Shown one piece after another: positions 4,185-7,087 of a stretch of DNA of 7,087 nucleotides. The DNA lies in assembly GCA_903893935.1 (NCBI GenBank), contig CAITOD010000017.1:1-7087 (forward strand), given 5' to 3'. The first letter of the stretch is position 1, and each line of letters starts with the position of its first letter. The DNA comes from an uncultured Sphingomonadales bacterium (GTDB lineage: Bacteria > Pseudomonadota > Alphaproteobacteria > Sphingomonadales > Sphingomonadaceae). Made by a program: the position numbers and the translations under genes. The notes below the pieces were generated by a model that was not told where the DNA came from, ran no database searches, and saw only the letters and a list, made by a program, of their open reading frames with translations.

Positions 4185-7007
4185 ATGGATGCGCCCGCCA
4201 CCCCCCGCCGCCACCTCTATCTGATCGATGGCTCGGCCTATATCTTCCGCGCCTATCACCGGCTGCCGCCGCTGACCAACCCGGCGGGCACGCCGGTCGG
4301 CGCGGTCTATGGCTATACCACGATGTTGTGGAAACTGGCCGAAGACCTGCACGCGGCCGAGGGCCCGACCCACCTCGCGGTGATCCTCGACAAAGGCTCG
4401 ATCACCTTTCGCAACGACATGTACCCGCTCTACAAGGCCAATAGGCCGCCCGCGCCCGAAGACCTGGTGCCGCAATTCCCGCTCATCCGCGATGCCACGC
4501 GCGCGTTCAGCCTTGCATGCATCGAACAGGCCGGGTTCGAAGCCGACGACCTGATCGCCAGCTACACGCGTGCGGCGAGCGCGCGCGGGTGGGACGTGAC
4601 GATCGTCTCGTCGGACAAGGATCTCATGCAGCTGGTCGGCGAGACCGCGCATGGCGCGCGGGTCGACATGCTCGACACGATGAAGAACCAGCGCATTTTC
4701 ATCCCCGAAGTCATCGAGAAATTCGGCGTCGAGCCCGAACGCGTTGGCGATGTGCTGGCGCTGATGGGCGATGCGGTGGACAATGTGCCGGGCATTCGCG
4801 GCATCGGGCCCAAGACCGCGACCAAATTGATCCAGGAAAACGGCGATCTTGAAGCCGCCCTGGCGAGCGCGCCGACGATGAAGCCCGGCAAATTGCGCGA
4901 CAGCCTGATTGCCGAAGCCGACATGGCGCGGCTGTCGCGGCGGCTGGTCGCGCTCAAGGAAGATTGCGAGCTGCCGATGGCGCTCGACCAGTTTGCGCTC
5001 GGGCCGATCCCGCCCGATCCGCTCGCCGCGTTTCTGAGCGAACACGGGTTTACCAGCCTGCTCCGGAAGCTGGGCACGCGCGCTTCGGCAGCCCCCGCTG
5101 ACATGCCCGCCGGGACCGCCGAGGAGCGCAGCGGCGATCGCCAGCCCCGTCCGGAATGGCCGCCGATCGACACCGGCGGCTACCAATGTGTGCAGGATGT
5201 CGCGACGCTCGAACGCTGGATTGCGCAAAGCTTTGCCGCGGGCGTGGTGGCGATCGACACCGAAACCAGCGCGCTTGATGCGGTGGGCGCCGATCTGGTC
5301 GGGATCAGCCTTGCGACGGGGCCGGGGGCGGCGTGCTATATCCCGCTCGGCCATCGCGGCAGCGACATGTTCGACACGGTGCCAAACCAGATCGATCGCG
5401 CCACCGCCTGCCGGCTGCTGCGTCCGCTGCTCGAAAGCGACGCGGTGCTCAAAGTGGGGCAGAACATCAAGTACGACCTCGTGGTGCTGGCGCGCCACGG
5501 CATTGCGGTGAGCCCGATCGACGACACGATGGTGATGAGCTTCTGCCTCGACGCCGGCAAAGGCGATCTGGCGCCGCTCGGCCACGGCATGGACGAACTC
5601 TCGGCCCGGCTGCTCGGCCACACCACGATAGCGTTCAAGGACGTCGCCGGGACGGGCAAGAAAGCGATTTCGTTTGGCGAAGTGCCGCTCGCCGATGCCA
5701 CGCGCTATGCCGCTGAAGATGCCGAAGTGACCTGGCGCCTGCACCAGCTGCTGGCGCCCCGGCTCGCCGATGAAGGCGGCTCGCGCATTTACCAGCGCGT
5801 CGATCGTCCGCTGGTGCCGGTGGTGGCGACGATGGAAGCCGCGGGGATTAAAGTCGATCGCGAAGCGCTGTCGCGGTTGTCGGGCGAATTTGCCGCGCGG
5901 ATTGCCGATCTCGAAGCGGTGATCCACGCCAAGGCCGGCGGCGCGTTCACCATCGGCAGCCCCAAGCAGCTCGGCGAAGTGCTGTTTGAACGGCTGGGCT
6001 ACAAAGGCGGCAAGAAGGGCAAGAGCGGGCAATATTCGACCGACCAGTCGGTGCTCGAAGGCCTTGCCGCGCAAGGCGCCGAAGTCGCCACGCTGGTGCT
6101 CGAATGGCGCCAGCTGTCCAAGCTCAAATCGACCTATACCGACGCGCTGCAAGCGGCAATCAAACCTGCCACCGGGCGCGTCCATACCAGCTATTCGCTG
6201 GTCGGTGCGCAGACCGGGCGGCTGTCGTCGAACGACCCCAATCTGCAGAACATCCCGGTGCGCACCGAAATCGGCCGCCAGATCCGCGAGGCCTTTGTGG
6301 CCGAGCCCGGCCATGTGCTGCTGTCGGCCGACTATAGCCAGATCGAATTGCGGCTGGCCGCGCATATGGCCGATGTTCCGGCGCTGCGCGAGGCATTTGC
6401 CGAAGGGCAGGACATCCACGCGCGCACCGCGCTCGAACTGTTCGGCGAAGTCAACCGCGACACGCGCGGCCGCGCCAAGACGATCAATTTCGCGATCCTC
6501 TACGGGATCAGCCGCTGGGGGCTCGCGACCCGGCTCGGCACCAGCGCCGACGAGGCGCAGGCGATGATCGACCGCTATTTCGAACGCTTTCCCGGCATCC
6601 AGCGCTATATCCACGAGACATTGGAACGCGTGCGCGAAACCGGCCATTCGACCACGTTGTTCGGCCGCAAGACCTGGTTCCCGCGGATCAACGCCAAAAA
6701 CCAGAACGAACGCGCCGGCTCCGAACGCGCCGCGATCAACGCCCCGATCCAGGGCACATGCGCCGACATCATCAAGCGCGCGATGGCCCGGATGATGCCA
6801 GCGCTGACCGACGCGGGCCTCGGGCATGTGCGCATGCTGCTGCAAGTCCACGACGAACTGGTGTTTGAATTGCCCGAAGCCGATGTCGCGGCGGCGAGCG
6901 TGGTGATCGAGCGCGTAATGGCGGGCGCAGCCGAACCTGCGGTGCGGCTGTCGGTGCCGCTGGGCGTTGAAATCGGCTTCGGCAAATCGTGGGGCGCCGC
7001 CCACTGA
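4185..7007 (+). CDS. polA: DNA polymerase I, full three-domain form
   Basis: 940-residue DNA polymerase I, which fills gaps in excision repair and removes Okazaki primers. The 5'-nuclease domain (about 10-290) has D15, D69, E119, D121, D122, D144, D146, D196 and D199, and a helix-hairpin-helix GIRGIGPKTATKLI. The 3'-5' exonuclease domain (about 330-525) keeps all proofreading residues: D358 and E360 in AIDTET, D431 in GQNIKYD, and Y508 and D512 in YAAED. The polymerase domain (about 550-940) has motif A DYSQIE with D716; motif B RGRAKTINFAILYG with R761, K765, F769 and Y773; and motif C VHDE with D890 and E891. F769 matches the Phe that makes E. coli Pol I discriminate against dideoxynucleotides. 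The start was chosen at ATG 4185 because MDAPATPRRHLYLIDGSAY aligns with the E. coli N-terminus. The frame is open 160 codons further upstream, but that part is not polymerase-like and crosses the lipoprotein gene. The ribosome site is weak. No partner gene follows within the window. Confidence 0.98.
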   Translation: MDAPATPRRHLYLIDGSAYIFRAYHRLPPLTNPAGTPVGAVYGYTTMLWKLAEDLHAAEGPTHLAVILDKGSITFRNDMYPLYKANRPPAPEDLVPQFPLIRDATRAFSLACIEQAGFEADDLIASYTRAASARGWDVTIVSSDKDLMQLVGETAHGARVDMLDTMKNQRIFIPEVIEKFGVEPERVGDVLALMGDAVDNVPGIRGIGPKTATKLIQENGDLEAALASAPTMKPGKLRDSLIAEADMARLSRRLVALKEDCELPMALDQFALGPIPPDPLAAFLSEHGFTSLLRKLGTRASAAPADMPAGTAEERSGDRQPRPEWPPIDTGGYQCVQDVATLERWIAQSFAAGVVAIDTETSALDAVGADLVGISLATGPGAACYIPLGHRGSDMFDTVPNQIDRATACRLLRPLLESDAVLKVGQNIKYDLVVLARHGIAVSPIDDTMVMSFCLDAGKGDLAPLGHGMDELSARLLGHTTIAFKDVAGTGKKAISFGEVPLADATRYAAEDAEVTWRLHQLLAPRLADEGGSRIYQRVDRPLVPVVATMEAAGIKVDREALSRLSGEFAARIADLEAVIHAKAGGAFTIGSPKQLGEVLFERLGYKGGKKGKSGQYSTDQSVLEGLAAQGAEVATLVLEWRQLSKLKSTYTDALQAAIKPATGRVHTSYSLVGAQTGRLSSNDPNLQNIPVRTEIGRQIREAFVAEPGHVLLSADYSQIELRLAAHMADVPALREAFAEGQDIHARTALELFGEVNRDTRGRAKTINFAILYGISRWGLATRLGTSADEAQAMIDRYFERFPGIQRYIHETLERVRETGHSTTLFGRKTWFPRINAKNQNERAGSERAAINAPIQGTCADIIKRAMARMMPALTDAGLGHVRMLLQVHDELVFELPEADVAAASVVIERVMAGAAEPAVRLSVPLGVEIGFGKSWGAAH

Positions 7008-7008
7008 T

Positions 7009-7052
7009 CCTCCCCGGCACGGGGAAGGGGACCAGCGAAGCTGGTGGAGGGG
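7009..7052. repeat. GC-rich double-hairpin intergenic repeat (REP-like)
   Basis: Starting one base after the polA stop, the sequence forms two adjacent perfect hairpins. The first is TCCCCG/CGGGGA with a GCA loop (7011-7025); the second is ACCAGC/GCTGGT with a GAA loop (7031-7045). They are framed by CCTCCCC and GGAGGGG. This CCTCCCC...GGGGAAGGGGACCA...TGGTGGAGGGG layout is familiar as a dispersed extragenic element in sphingomonad genomes; that is recollection, and only one copy lies in this window. There is no T-tract, so it is not a typical intrinsic terminator, though it may protect the polA mRNA 3' end. The remaining bases to 7087 show nothing identifiable. Confidence 0.65.
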
Positions 7053-7087
7053 CTTCTCGGCCGCGCACCAATGTCGAGCATGGGGCC

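Noticed and set aside
4179..7004. A 941-codon open frame on the minus strand, antisense to nearly all of polA.
   Set aside because: A shadow of strong GC codon bias: the translation is rich in Arg, His, Gly and Ala with no domain-like pattern, while the plus strand is unambiguous polA.

Overview
The window is about two-thirds GC. Its gene content, codon choice and protein sequences point to an alphaproteobacterium of the Sphingomonadales (Novosphingobium/Sphingobium/Sphingomonas type). That placement is by recognition of protein style, not by a database search. No tRNA, rRNA, transposase, phage gene or CRISPR array is visible.

Left part (1-2390, minus strand): a small lipid-catabolism operon read leftwards. 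It starts with an APH-fold phosphotransferase (1211-2332). In the same reading frame, directly after a TAA stop, comes an 82-codon stretch that looks like the body of a DUF6285/LvaB-type partner domain (962-1210). An acyl-CoA dehydrogenase follows (1-962, cut by the window edge), its start overlapping the previous stop as TGATG. Kinase, small partner and acyl-CoA dehydrogenase are the set used by LvaA/LvaB/LvaC in Pseudomonas levulinate breakdown and, fused, by mammalian ACAD10/11. A role in removing the hydroxyl of 4-hydroxyacyl-CoAs through a phosphorylated intermediate is therefore a reasonable inference. The oddity is the TAA, which appears to split what was, or would be, a single kinase-DUF6285 fusion protein.

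Middle (2391-3886): a divergently transcribed, exported class A beta-lactamase-like serine hydrolase (2554-3519) has the SxxK, SDN and KTG motifs but no clear catalytic Glu in its omega loop. It ends at a clear intrinsic terminator. A long hairpin separates it from a convergent gene for a tiny Ala/Ser/Asp-rich lipoprotein (3698-3886, minus).

Right part (3887-7087): a 298-base divergent intergenic region leads into full-length polA (4185-7007, plus). It encodes DNA polymerase I with 5'-nuclease, proofreading exonuclease and polymerase domains, all with key residues intact. A GC-rich double-hairpin intergenic repeat follows polA directly. The right half is ordinary housekeeping; the most unusual signal in the window is the interrupted kinase-DUF6285 reading frame.
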